A DNA stretch of 19,138 nucleotides, taken from the NCBI GenBank assembly GCA_023388555.1, contig JAEWGA010000021.1, positions 1 through 19,138 of the forward strand, read 5' to 3'. The stretch is from Bacteroidota bacterium. GTDB taxonomy: Bacteria > Bacteroidota > Bacteroidia > Bacteroidales > Porphyromonadaceae. The notes beneath the pieces were generated by a model. That model saw only the letters and a program-made list of their open reading frames with translations, was not told the DNA's origin and made no database searches. Within the stretch, counting starts at the first letter, position 1. The number at the start of each line of letters is the position of its first letter. Made by a program: the position numbers and the translations under genes. Below are positions 1 to 7,560 of the stretch, one piece after another.

Positions 1-126
1 ATAGAGGTTTATTGCACCGGACATAACCTCTTGAATAAGTTGTACAAAGATTACAACAACAGAATGAGGTTTTTTGCGCACGATAAAGGCCGAGATATAA
101 CGCTTGGGGTAAGGGTAAACTTCTGA
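1..126 (+). CDS. C-terminal end of a TonB-dependent outer membrane receptor (partial)
   Basis: Frame 1 is open from the first base to a TGA at 124-126 and gives 41 residues; the start lies outside the window. The peptide contains an NLLNKLY segment, a KGRD segment and ends in GVRVNF. This is the usual close of SusC/TonB-dependent receptors in Bacteroidota: an N-L-x-N-x-x-Y stretch, a G-R stretch before the last strand, and a final beta strand with a terminal aromatic residue that serves as the barrel-assembly signal. The likely role is active outer membrane uptake of an unknown ligand. Another large beta-barrel is possible. The next gene on the same strand is tpx, about 100-160 bases away depending on its start. 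Confidence 0.6.
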   Translation: MEVYCTGHNLLNKLYKDYNNRMRFFAHDKGRDITLGVRVNF

Positions 127-180
127 AAAAAAACGCCAAACCAAAACAATAACTGTAGTTTAGCTGTTGTATGGATAGGT

Positions 181-197
181 AAGGAACCACCTTCCTT
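181..197. promoter_or_regulatory. Inverted repeat AAGGA-N6-TTCCT upstream of tpx (candidate operator or 5' UTR hairpin)
   Basis: AAGGA at 181-185 and TTCCT at 192-196 form an inverted repeat with a 6-base spacer, extending by one more pair if the loop is taken as CCACC. The half-sites are centred 11 bases apart, about one helical turn, which suits a dimeric repressor or activator. The same 16-base pattern lies upstream of the peroxiredoxin gene at 15539-15554. No T-tract follows, so it is not a classic terminator of the upstream receptor gene. Regulatory function is inferred from its position before two peroxidase genes. Confidence 0.35.
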
Positions 198-284
198 CGT
201 AACAAACTCTTACACAAACCACCTATGAGCATCGTAACAACCGCAACAACCCTTAGTTTATTAACTCTTTCATTTACAATGAAT

Positions 285-782
285 ATGGCAACAGTAACAT
301 TTAAAGGAACTCCTGTTAAGCTAATAGGCGAACTCCCAAAGGTGGGAGAAGTAGCACCCCTGTTTTCGGCTACAAAAGCAGACCTGTCCGAAATTAACGT
401 GTCCGACTTTAAGGGCAAGAAAGTTGTACTGAATATTTTCCCCAGCATCGATACCGGCGTTTGCGCCCAAAGTGTGCGCGAGTTCAACAAGCGTGCAGCA
501 GGGTTAGAGAATACTGTGGTATTATGCTTGTCCAAGGACTTGCCTTTTGCCTTAGGCCGTTTTTGCGGTGCCGAAGGTATAGATAAAGTTGTTCCAGCCT
601 CCCTATTCCGTAGCAAAGACTTTGAAAAGTACGGAGTAGAAATGGCAGAAGGGCCTTTGAAAGGGCTTTGCGCTCGGGCCGTGGTATGCTTGGATGAGCA
701 AGGTAAAGTAATTTACGAAGAACTTGTACCAGAAGTAGGACAAGAACCTAACTACGAAGCCGCACTAAAAGCACTAAAATAA
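285..782 (+). CDS. tpx: Thiol peroxidase (Tpx, atypical 2-Cys peroxiredoxin)
   Basis: Cytoplasmic thiol-dependent peroxidase that reduces hydrogen peroxide and alkyl hydroperoxides, normally recycled by thioredoxin. The protein follows E. coli Tpx closely over its whole length: an FKGTPVKL opening, an NIFPSIDTGVC block with the peroxidatic cysteine, an RFCGAEG block with the resolving cysteine, a GPLKGL segment and an EPNYEAALKALK end. Counting from the start chosen here, the cysteines are C60 and C94. The frame is open back to an ATG at 225, which would add 20 residues. I prefer the ATG at 285 because it gives 165 residues, the family's normal length, and the standard N-terminus; the extra stretch has no family counterpart, though it is mildly hydrophobic. 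Two further cysteines flank A-R-A-V-V near the C-terminus. A long hairpin follows the stop codon. Confidence 0.93.
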   Translation: MATVTFKGTPVKLIGELPKVGEVAPLFSATKADLSEINVSDFKGKKVVLNIFPSIDTGVCAQSVREFNKRAAGLENTVVLCLSKDLPFALGRFCGAEGIDKVVPASLFRSKDFEKYGVEMAEGPLKGLCARAVVCLDEQGKVIYEELVPEVGQEPNYEAALKALK

Positions 783-808
783 GCAGTAATAACGTATACA
801 AATAAACA

Positions 809-848
809 AAAGGGGCGCACCAGTGGATGTCCACTGGTGCGCCCCTTT
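809..848. terminator. Strong hairpin terminator after tpx
   Basis: An 18-base-pair perfect stem (809-826 with 831-848) closes on a 4-base loop and is GC-rich in the middle, with A's on the left flank and a TTTGTTTGTTT tract on the right. It lies 26 bases after the tpx stop and before the dehydrogenase promoter, so it most likely ends the tpx transcript. An A/T-flanked stem this long would also stall transcription from the other side. Confidence 0.85.
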
Positions 849-881
849 GTTTGTTTGGCTGGTATACTTCCGTTAATTTGC

Positions 882-889
882 TACATTTG
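882..889 (+). promoter_or_regulatory. Candidate Bacteroides-type -7 promoter element for the dehydrogenase gene
   Basis: TACATTTG matches the Bacteroides sigma-ABfr -7 consensus TAnnTTTG at all six fixed positions and lies 43 bases before the dehydrogenase ATG. The nearest upstream TTTG (854-857) is 24 bases away, longer than the usual 19-21, so the -33 element is weak or absent. The placement just after the tpx terminator supports the call. Confidence 0.45.
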
Positions 890-932
890 GGGTATATCCC
901 TTTTATTTCCACATTAAAATAGCATTGGACTT

Positions 933-1907
933 ATGGAACATTCAGGAAAGAAAAAAATATTAGTGGCTTTTAAGACTATACAAGAGGGTTGGGAACTTTT
1001 AACCGAACGTTTCGAGCTTACCTTCCCTCCCGAAGGGCGCGACTTTACTGGGCAGGAACTGCTGGAACGAATACCAGAGTATGACGTATTGTTATCCGTA
1101 TTCGACATCCCTGTTCCCCGAGAACTGATAGAAGCCGGCAGTCGCCTCCAACTAATAGCTAACTACGCCGTGGGATATAATAATATCGACCTTGAGAGCG
1201 CACAAAAAAAAGGCATCGCTGTAACTAACACTCCCAAAGCAGTAGTAGAGCCTACCGCCGATTTGGCATTGGCACTATTGCTCGACTGTACACGCAGAGT
1301 AGGCCAGTGGACCCAGACCATGAGGCAACACCAGCACAGCTTGGCCGTAAACCGGTGGTCCAATTTAGGAATAGGTATTCAGGGTAAAAAACTTGGCATT
1401 ATTGGCTGGGGAAATATTGGAGCCGCCTTTGCCCGAAGAGCACAGGCCTGCGGGATGCAAGTACTATACAATAAACGAAAGAGATTGCCTCAAGAGCAAG
1501 AGGTAGCCTTAGGAATAAGCTATGCGTCAATAGGTGAAATCCTGGCTACTGCCGATGTGGTATCGCTTCATACCCCTCTTTCAACCGAAACACGCCACCT
1601 GATAAATAGGGACGCCCTGGCAAGTATGAAGCCTGGGGCTATCCTTATTAACACTGGCAGGGGGCCTTTGGTGGATGAACAGGCCTTAGTGGAGGCACTA
1701 AAGAGCGGAAAGTTAGCGGCAGCGGGATTGGACGTGTTTGAGAATAACGACCTGCCTCTGCCCGAACTGTACAACCTACCTAATGTGTCGATGACACCGC
1801 ACATAGGTACACAAACTTACGACGCACGTAAGGATATGCTACTTGAGTTATGCGAGAATGTAATTGGCTTTTTTGATGGACGAACAGACATCTCTCGGGT
1901 AGTTTAG
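933..1907 (+). CDS. D-isomer-specific 2-hydroxyacid dehydrogenase (NAD(P)-dependent)
   Basis: Cytoplasmic oxidoreductase of the family that includes glyoxylate/hydroxypyruvate reductase and D-lactate dehydrogenase, interconverting a 2-keto acid and its D-2-hydroxy acid. The 324-residue length is normal. An N-terminal substrate-binding part (about 1-100) contains the NYAVGYNNID segment; a Rossmann domain (about 105-290) carries the dinucleotide loop GWGNIG at 158-163; NTGRGPLVDE at 240-249 supplies the catalytic arginine R243; TPHIG at 288-292 supplies the catalytic histidine H290. The catalytic glutamate expected five residues after the aspartate of LDVF is asparagine (N272; codon 1746-1748). 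The substrate cannot be read from the sequence; the closest resemblance is to glyoxylate/hydroxypyruvate reductases. It is monocistronic, with a candidate promoter upstream and a hairpin downstream. Confidence 0.9.
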   Translation: MEHSGKKKILVAFKTIQEGWELLTERFELTFPPEGRDFTGQELLERIPEYDVLLSVFDIPVPRELIEAGSRLQLIANYAVGYNNIDLESAQKKGIAVTNTPKAVVEPTADLALALLLDCTRRVGQWTQTMRQHQHSLAVNRWSNLGIGIQGKKLGIIGWGNIGAAFARRAQACGMQVLYNKRKRLPQEQEVALGISYASIGEILATADVVSLHTPLSTETRHLINRDALASMKPGAILINTGRGPLVDEQALVEALKSGKLAAAGLDVFENNDLPLPELYNLPNVSMTPHIGTQTYDARKDMLLELCENVIGFFDGRTDISRVV

Positions 1908-1942
1908 AGGATACTAAGCCCCCAAGAGTTCCTTAAATTGGA

Positions 1943-1982
1943 CTGCCCCCCAAAAGCCTTGTGTATGACTTTTGGGGGGCAG
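1943..1982. terminator. Bidirectional hairpin between convergent genes
   Basis: A 14-base-pair perfect stem (1943-1956 with 1969-1982), rich in C/G runs, encloses a 12-base loop. It sits between the end of the dehydrogenase gene (+) and the end of the nine-gene minus-strand operon, so it can serve both. Neither flank has a long uninterrupted T-run. A second short palindrome of five C's and five G's lies at 2026-2040. Confidence 0.7.
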
Positions 1983-2056
1983 CTACAAGAAATTATTGTT
2001 TTGGAACCCTCTCTTTTTTTGCTTCTTCCCCCAAGGGGGAATATATTACAAGCGGG

Positions 2057-3214
2057 TTACTTGTTGGCACTCCTATACTTGCATTGGCGGTAGCGAAAAC
2101 CTAAAAACAAGGCTATAACACCAATCCAAAGCACTGCACCCACCCAAGAGAACGCCTGCACCTGAGGGCGGAAAAACTTATGCTTGGTGGAGGTAAAGGA
2201 GAGTTGGAACGGGAACAGGTAGGAATCCCACCCTTTCTTTTTAGGCGCCAAGTAGCACATATTATCCACCGCTTGCAGGGTGTTCGCGTCCAAAGCCCAT
2301 ATATCGGTTCTATCGGACCGCCCTATAACCGCTGTCCAATAAAACATATTTCCAAAAATGGTGAGGCTTTCTTCTGCCAAATTCACAGCTGGTAAGCCTG
2401 TACGCACCACCTCATAGCCAGGTAGAGTAATAGCGTATAAGTTTCCGCCCGTATCGGTCATGAATCCTAAATATTTGCGCGAGGGGAACTCTGTTACAAA
2501 CAAATAGGCGGGCGTAACTCCTTGCGGTAAAGGTATAGGGCGCACAAACGGTTGTCCGGCATTTTGTTTAAGCTGGAACAAGTTACCATTGTTATCCAAT
2601 ACCAAGCATCCGCTATCGTAAGGTTTGTGGGTAGTAGGATTATTGGCTAAGCGTTGTAGCGGAAAAGCCACCTTCTTTTGGGCTAACGCCTTTTGGAAGC
2701 GTGCTGTTTTGGGGCGCACTACGCTATTGCTATCCATAAGGATAAACTGCACACCAGCGCTGTTGGCTCTAAACACATCGTTGGGCATCTCCAGGTCCAC
2801 CCTTTTAGGCATGGACTCCAACAGGAAATATAGTGGCGGAGCAGGTACATTTATCTTTTGAGGAGCAGCCTTAAAAATAAACCCGTTCCGTTCCAAGGCC
2901 TCCTTAGTTACTGGTACTCCTTGCACCGTTTGAGGCAGGCGGTTTGCAGCATGTAACTGACGAACGTAGAGGGAGGGAAGCAAACTGTCGAAATCGCGCT
3001 CGGAATAAGTTCTTCCAGCCCTATCGTAATGCTTAAATTTTCCTGTAACACTATCCCGCTTTGCATACAAGAATTTTTGTGCCACCTCGCTGTACTGTGT
3101 AAAAGGGACGGTACGCTTATTGGGGAATGCCAAATGATATAGCTCGGGCAAAACCCAAAGCAAGGCTAAAAGAAACAACACATAGTATAGATACTTGTAA
3201 ACACGAACCATCAT
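2057..3214 (-). CDS. DUF4857-like membrane-anchored periplasmic protein, last gene of the ABC/TonB operon
   Basis: 385 residues with a membrane segment at each end (about 7-26 and 355-373) and a large domain between them, probably periplasmic. The middle shows three repeat-like stretches with a D-x-x-GNL(F/Y) pattern followed by strand-like residues and a short loop (about 200-230, 248-275 and 288-318), which resembles part of a beta-propeller. I recall this architecture as DUF4857, found in Bacteroidota next to an ABC ATPase and permease, but could not check. The start codon overlaps the permease stop by 4 bases (ATGA, 3211-3214), so the two are probably translationally coupled and likely form one inner membrane complex. 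The biochemical function is unknown; a sensor or partner domain of the ABC complex is an inference. Confidence 0.75.
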   Translation of the reverse strand: MMVRVYKYLYYVLFLLALLWVLPELYHLAFPNKRTVPFTQYSEVAQKFLYAKRDSVTGKFKHYDRAGRTYSERDFDSLLPSLYVRQLHAANRLPQTVQGVPVTKEALERNGFIFKAAPQKINVPAPPLYFLLESMPKRVDLEMPNDVFRANSAGVQFILMDSNSVVRPKTARFQKALAQKKVAFPLQRLANNPTTHKPYDSGCLVLDNNGNLFQLKQNAGQPFVRPIPLPQGVTPAYLFVTEFPSRKYLGFMTDTGGNLYAITLPGYEVVRTGLPAVNLAEESLTIFGNMFYWTAVIGRSDRTDIWALDANTLQAVDNMCYLAPKKKGWDSYLFPFQLSFTSTKHKFFRPQVQAFSWVGAVLWIGVIALFLGFRYRQCKYRSANK

Positions 3215-3879
3215 TGTACGCCTTTTTTAAACCGGTGAATAGATAGTACTGGGAGCCCACACAAAAGGAAAGAGAAAAGAGCCAAAGGGAGCAGCATATC
3301 TTCGTAACCTCGCGGTTTATCCACCGCAAAATACAAGCGTAACACTACCAAGCCAACAAAGATGTTTAACACCCGGCGCCGCCAAGTAGGCTCCAACACT
3401 GCCAAAGCCGTAAAGGTGTAGGCTGTAAAACTTGCCATAAACCACGGTGCGCTACTATAAAGGATATGCTGGGTAAGCTCTGGTGCTAACACCTTTGCAA
3501 AATAACACAGTAGCAGTGCATTTTGCAAAAGGGCCAAGAACAGTAGTAACGCCAACCCCCACCCTAACATACTAACTACAATAGTGCGTTGGTGCAAAGG
3601 GAGGTGTAGCGTAAGTTTCAGCCTTTTTTGCACCATCTCGGGCACATACTGTACCAAAGCCAACACTCCCCCCATAACGGCAGGCTGATATTTAAGGACT
3701 TCAATAAAAAGGACATCCTTACTCAACAGTATTTCCCACAAATGGCCCATCCCCTTTAAAGTCACCACTCTGTGCATTGTAAGTATTGCATAACCTGTTG
3801 CACATAGGGCTAACAACAGCAGGGCGAGCAAGCACCAGCGGGTTTTCACCCACTCTTTGTACAATAAACCTTTAATCAT
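3211..3879 (-). CDS. ABC-2-type transporter membrane subunit
   Basis: 222 residues with about six predicted membrane segments (roughly 15-34, 66-80, 101-129, 145-163, 169-186 and 194-213) and an N-terminal KEWVKTR stretch, typical of ABC-2-type permeases, whose N-terminus contacts the ATPase. No periplasmic binding protein or importer-type coupling motif is encoded nearby, so the pair is more likely an exporter or a mechanical transmission complex than a classic importer. It starts 5 bases after the ATPase stop and its stop overlaps the DUF4857 gene. The substrate is unknown. Confidence 0.8.
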   Translation of the reverse strand: MIKGLLYKEWVKTRWCLLALLLLALCATGYAILTMHRVVTLKGMGHLWEILLSKDVLFIEVLKYQPAVMGGVLALVQYVPEMVQKRLKLTLHLPLHQRTIVVSMLGWGLALLLFLALLQNALLLCYFAKVLAPELTQHILYSSAPWFMASFTAYTFTALAVLEPTWRRRVLNIFVGLVVLRLYFAVDKPRGYEDMLLPLALFSFLLCGLPVLSIHRFKKGVQ

Positions 3880-3884
3880 AATGC

Positions 3885-4775
3885 TTAGTACTTTCCGGTC
3901 AAACCTATGAAAACATCCTCCAACGTCATACTCTCTTCCCTAAAGTCTACACCTTCAATTTGGTTTCGCTGACAATAGTCGTACATATACTCTAACGGCT
4001 TAAAGGTATGCACTTCGGCTTGGTTCCCTATTACTGCGGTATAATAGAAGTTAGGGTCGGGGGGGAGTTCTTGCCCAATAGCTGTAATGTTAAACAGGTA
4101 CCTATGGAAGGTTTGCATCAGTTCCTTTACCGGTTTCTGAAGCAAAATACTCCCATAGTCCAATATGATACAATCATCTATGAGGCGTTCCATATCTTGT
4201 ATGATATGCGAAGTCACAAAAACGGTTTTATCCTTACCTTGGGTGTACTGCTTAAGGTAGTCTATAAACAAGCGTCGGTATCCGGGGTCCAACCCTAAGG
4301 AGAAGTCGTCCAGGATGAGTACATCGGCATCCTGCGCCAATATGATACCCAAAGCCACTTGGGAGCGCTGTCCGCACGACATTTGACTAATGCGTTGGCG
4401 GGGATCTATTTTGAGTAACGATATTAAGTCGTAGTAGATATCCTTTTTCCAGCGCGGATAAAAACGAGCATAAAAACGCTCCAGTTCATCTACCCGCATA
4501 AAGGCGTACTGAACATGCCCCTCCAGCAGTAACGCTATACGCTGTTTAACCTCGGGAGGCATAACCCGTATGTCGTACCCTAAAATTTCGCATGTACCGC
4601 GGTGAGGCTTCAGGTAACCGTTTAATATATTAATGGTTGTTGTTTTTCCAGTACCATTCTTACCCAAGAGGCCTAAAATGCGGCCCTGAGGAACCTCGAA
4701 AGAGAGGTCCTCATAAATTAGCCGCTTCCCATAATAATGGGTTAGGTTACTACATGCTATTACCGATGCACTCAT
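3885..4775 (-). CDS. ABC transporter ATP-binding protein
   Basis: 296 residues. The nucleotide-binding domain covers about 1-230 and drives the adjacent permease by ATP hydrolysis. Walker A is GKNGTGKT at 38-45; the signature motif reads SCGQR at 133-137 in place of SGGQ; Walker B is VLILDD at 152-157; the D-loop is GLDP; the switch histidine is H190 in TSH. The residue after the Walker B aspartate, normally the catalytic glutamate, is aspartate D157. The C-terminal 60-70 residues after the core match the accessory tail often seen in CcmA/GldA-like ATPases. The start codon overlaps the stop of the upstream lipoprotein gene by 4 bases (4772-4775). Confidence 0.93.
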   Translation of the reverse strand: MSASVIACSNLTHYYGKRLIYEDLSFEVPQGRILGLLGKNGTGKTTTINILNGYLKPHRGTCEILGYDIRVMPPEVKQRIALLLEGHVQYAFMRVDELERFYARFYPRWKKDIYYDLISLLKIDPRQRISQMSCGQRSQVALGIILAQDADVLILDDFSLGLDPGYRRLFIDYLKQYTQGKDKTVFVTSHIIQDMERLIDDCIILDYGSILLQKPVKELMQTFHRYLFNITAIGQELPPDPNFYYTAVIGNQAEVHTFKPLEYMYDYCQRNQIEGVDFREESMTLEDVFIGLTGKY

Positions 4776-6016
4776 TTTTTAAGCGATGGAGAAACCCTGC
4801 GCTCAAAGTCGTTGGCAGAGTTGTTAGTGTCTTGCAAATAGGTACGCTCGCCCTCTTGTATTGTTTTCCTCCGAACAGCTAAGCCCTTGGAGGTTTTGTC
4901 GCTTCGGGTATCTTGCCAGCCGGTAAAGCCTGCATCTATTGTTTCGGGGAGGAAAAGCCACTGAACGGCATCTTTAATACCTAAGTTAACGCCATCCAAT
5001 ACCCAGCTATGGGGTATCATATATTGTTCCGAGTTCTTCTTTATTACTTCGCCTGTTGCTGGTGCGGTAATACTAAACTCAACAGTTACTTTATTCTGGG
5101 CAAGGTAATCTGCTTTGCTTTTAGGCATCTTAATCAGCAATAAGGCGGTATTGCCTTGCTGGTTAAATACTTGGAAGGTTTTGGAAGAGGCGTAATACTT
5201 ATCCAAATTGGGGACTTCCACATTATCGGGATCTTGATGTTTGGGGCTTGGAGACTCGTCGTATACCTCAAAATTGGCTCCCGAGAGGTCTACCGAGTTT
5301 GTATTATTCTGTCTATGATTTTGGGCATTATTGGCAATGATAACCGACTTTCCAGGCTCTACCGGATGCGTCTTCCCGTTACCAGGTATCATATAAACAG
5401 CCTTAGCCAACGTATATTGCTGCATAAAGTTGGTTGTATATTCTTTTTTGATAGAGGTGTTATCGTGGGACTCTACAATGGCCAAACTATCGGCATACAA
5501 TACCTCATCGCTGTTGTTCGTAATCTTTATGTACTGCTCCCCAGGGTTTCCGGTTTTACCTTCGGGCGTTAGTGGTGGGTTGTAATATACCTCTTCAATA
5601 ACAAAACCTTTGGGGGCATACTTATCCAATACTGCTTGCAGGTCGAAGGTGCCGGTGGCTGTCACATCCAAGGTTTGGTTCACCTTAACCACCTTGCGCA
5701 CTTCCAGTCCTTTGGTGGTATACCTTACCTCTGCTGTTAGCACTACTATAATTTTACCGGGTTGCACCTTTACTATAAAGGTGTTAGCATCCGATGGTGT
5801 TTCTGGCAGTTGTATTTTGTTTCCTGTTTGCACCTCGGTAACAAGCCCTTTCACCTTTGTGTACTGTGGGGCCGAAATTCCGGCAGGATCCTTTAACTGC
5901 AACGTTACCGTTAAAGGCTCGGGGGCTGGCTCTACTGTGGTGTTGCAAGCAACAGCAACAAACAAAACTAATAGCGCACAAAACGCTTGTAAAACGAATC
6001 GTTGTATCCGTAACAT
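4772..6016 (-). CDS. DUF4876-like lipoprotein with lamin-tail-like domain
   Basis: 414 residues. A hydrophobic signal ends in VAVAC, placing the lipidated cysteine at C24, followed by a Pro/Glu-rich tether. Residues about 35-125 look like a beta-sandwich and resemble the small lipoprotein encoded two genes upstream. Residues about 138-300 have the pattern of a lamin-tail domain: an EEVYYNPP opening, an E-Q-Y-I-K-I-T-N-N strand, PGKSVIIAN, and late in the protein QDTNNSANDF. I recall this family as DUF4876, usually linked to TonB receptors and DUF6850 barrels in Bacteroidota. A surface or periplasmic binding role is inferred. It overlaps the ATPase gene by 4 bases and starts 35 bases after the DUF6850 stop. 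Confidence 0.78.
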   Translation of the reverse strand: MLRIQRFVLQAFCALLVLFVAVACNTTVEPAPEPLTVTLQLKDPAGISAPQYTKVKGLVTEVQTGNKIQLPETPSDANTFIVKVQPGKIIVVLTAEVRYTTKGLEVRKVVKVNQTLDVTATGTFDLQAVLDKYAPKGFVIEEVYYNPPLTPEGKTGNPGEQYIKITNNSDEVLYADSLAIVESHDNTSIKKEYTTNFMQQYTLAKAVYMIPGNGKTHPVEPGKSVIIANNAQNHRQNNTNSVDLSGANFEVYDESPSPKHQDPDNVEVPNLDKYYASSKTFQVFNQQGNTALLLIKMPKSKADYLAQNKVTVEFSITAPATGEVIKKNSEQYMIPHSWVLDGVNLGIKDAVQWLFLPETIDAGFTGWQDTRSDKTSKGLAVRRKTIQEGERTYLQDTNNSANDFERRVSPSLKK

Positions 6017-6051
6017 ATACTACAAGTTTTAGTTTATAATAAAAGGTTTCG

Positions 6052-7560
6052 TTAGTAATACAATGCCAATGACAGTTGGGTTTGGTGCCGAGTGGCTACA
6101 CCTTTGTAATGCTCCATGGCGTACCGTAGTTTTACCTGAATCCCCTGCGTATTCCCTGGCAATGGACAAAACACCACGGGGCTAATACTTAGGCAAATGC
6201 GCGGTGCTACCAAGGCGGCATATTCGCCCTCCAGGTAGTTAATCCTATACTCTGGCAACAAGGCTCGGGGCAAAGCTAAGTTTTTACGGGATGGGAAGGT
6301 ATACCCTAACTCGGAAGCAAGTAAATAGTTCCACTGGTTAGCTCTCCATGTTAGTTGTGCTTGCATTTGCGCCTCCAGCATTGTCGTTTGTATTTGTCGG
6401 GAAGGTGCTAAGCCTCGTATCAAAAGGTTCTCCATAGCCACCGAGGGGAGTAGACTTGTTTGCAACTTACCGGTGTGCGACCAAATAGCCGTTAGCCGTG
6501 CCGTTTGGTGCCGATAAATAAACTGTGGCAAGGCCTCTAAAATAGGATATGTTCCTGCCGAGTGGGGTCCTACAACAAAGTCTTTACCAATACGTTTACT
6601 ATTTAATAGTGTAGCGGCTACCCCCTTCCCCTCCCAAAGGTATGCCACCAATACCTGCAAAGCATCCTGGGTGTATGCGTTGGTTGGCGTTTCGTTGTTT
6701 CCACTTAAAATACGGGTAAGCGTACTCCTTTTATAGCCGCCCTTAACAAACCAACCTTGGTTATGGGTAAGGGGCGAAAGCGTTGCACCCAACTCATAAG
6801 CGCCAGCGCGGTAGTATAGGCTTGGCTTATTGGTATCGAACCTACGAAAACTTTCGCCCAACCCATTCATAAGCCATTGCTGAATGCCTCCCCGTTCATT
6901 ATAAAACGTAACGCTATGCTGTTGCTTGTACTGGTTGTAACCCAGCGTAAGTGCCGAAAGGTAAGCACCAACCGGTTGCCCCACGGTAAGGCGCGCTATA
7001 AAGTCCGAGGTTATATTACGTGGACGCGGGTCTCGGGTCCTGTATTCCTGCGCAGCATCATACCTCAGTTCGGCCGCTACAAACCAATGGTTAAGCCACT
7101 TCTCCACCCCACCGCCAAAGGAGTACGACTCTTTGGATAAGGGGCCTCCTACACTGTCGGCCACAAAATAGGGATACAACCTATCCATATCTGCAGTGCT
7201 ACGCCATGCCACAGCTCTATTTTTCCCGGTACTGTACTGGGTATGCCCCCAAATTGCCAACCCTTTATTAACCTTTAGGTAGGAATTCCCTTTTAGGTTA
7301 AAGAAGGAGTGCCCTGCACCTTGGTGTACAAAAATAGGCTTTTTCGCATGGCTCACGTCCGCCTCTACCAATACCGATGTTAAAGAAGAAGCATACGGCA
7401 GTGGGAACCTAAGCCAACCTGTTGCTCCTCCCTCATCCAATAGCAGGTGTTGCGCCGAGGAGCGCTCCAACCAACGGCTTTGCAAAGTGTTTTGTCCTAT
7501 TACCCGTTCTGTTTGAAGCAATAGGAGTAACATTATAAGTATACCTGTGGAACTCCTCAT
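6052..7560 (-). CDS. DUF6850-like outer membrane beta-barrel protein
   Basis: 502 residues. An N-terminal signal peptide with a leucine-rich core ends around residues 22-23 (VIGQ). The rest is made of alternating strand-like stretches rich in Tyr, Trp, Gly and polar residues, ending in LSLALYY, as expected of an outer membrane barrel. There is no plug domain, so it is not itself a TonB receptor. I recall this family as DUF6850, a Bacteroidota barrel found with DUF4876 and TonB receptors. Its start codon overlaps the stop of the small lipoprotein gene by 4 bases (7557-7560). The role is unknown; a partner channel or surface assembly for the receptor is an inference. Confidence 0.75.
   Translation of the reverse strand: MRSSTGILIMLLLLLQTERVIGQNTLQSRWLERSSAQHLLLDEGGATGWLRFPLPYASSLTSVLVEADVSHAKKPIFVHQGAGHSFFNLKGNSYLKVNKGLAIWGHTQYSTGKNRAVAWRSTADMDRLYPYFVADSVGGPLSKESYSFGGGVEKWLNHWFVAAELRYDAAQEYRTRDPRPRNITSDFIARLTVGQPVGAYLSALTLGYNQYKQQHSVTFYNERGGIQQWLMNGLGESFRRFDTNKPSLYYRAGAYELGATLSPLTHNQGWFVKGGYKRSTLTRILSGNNETPTNAYTQDALQVLVAYLWEGKGVAATLLNSKRIGKDFVVGPHSAGTYPILEALPQFIYRHQTARLTAIWSHTGKLQTSLLPSVAMENLLIRGLAPSRQIQTTMLEAQMQAQLTWRANQWNYLLASELGYTFPSRKNLALPRALLPEYRINYLEGEYAALVAPRICLSISPVVFCPLPGNTQGIQVKLRYAMEHYKGVATRHQTQLSLALYY

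Noticed and set aside
225..284. Extended N-terminus of Tpx from the ATG at 225
   Set aside because: Family length and the usual FKG N-terminus favour the ATG at 285. The 20 extra residues are mildly hydrophobic but not a convincing signal peptide.
5156..6039. Plus-strand reading frames of 60-140 codons opposite the DUF4876 gene
   Set aside because: They are antisense to a well-supported lipoprotein gene with ATGA coupling to its neighbour and have no recognisable domain.
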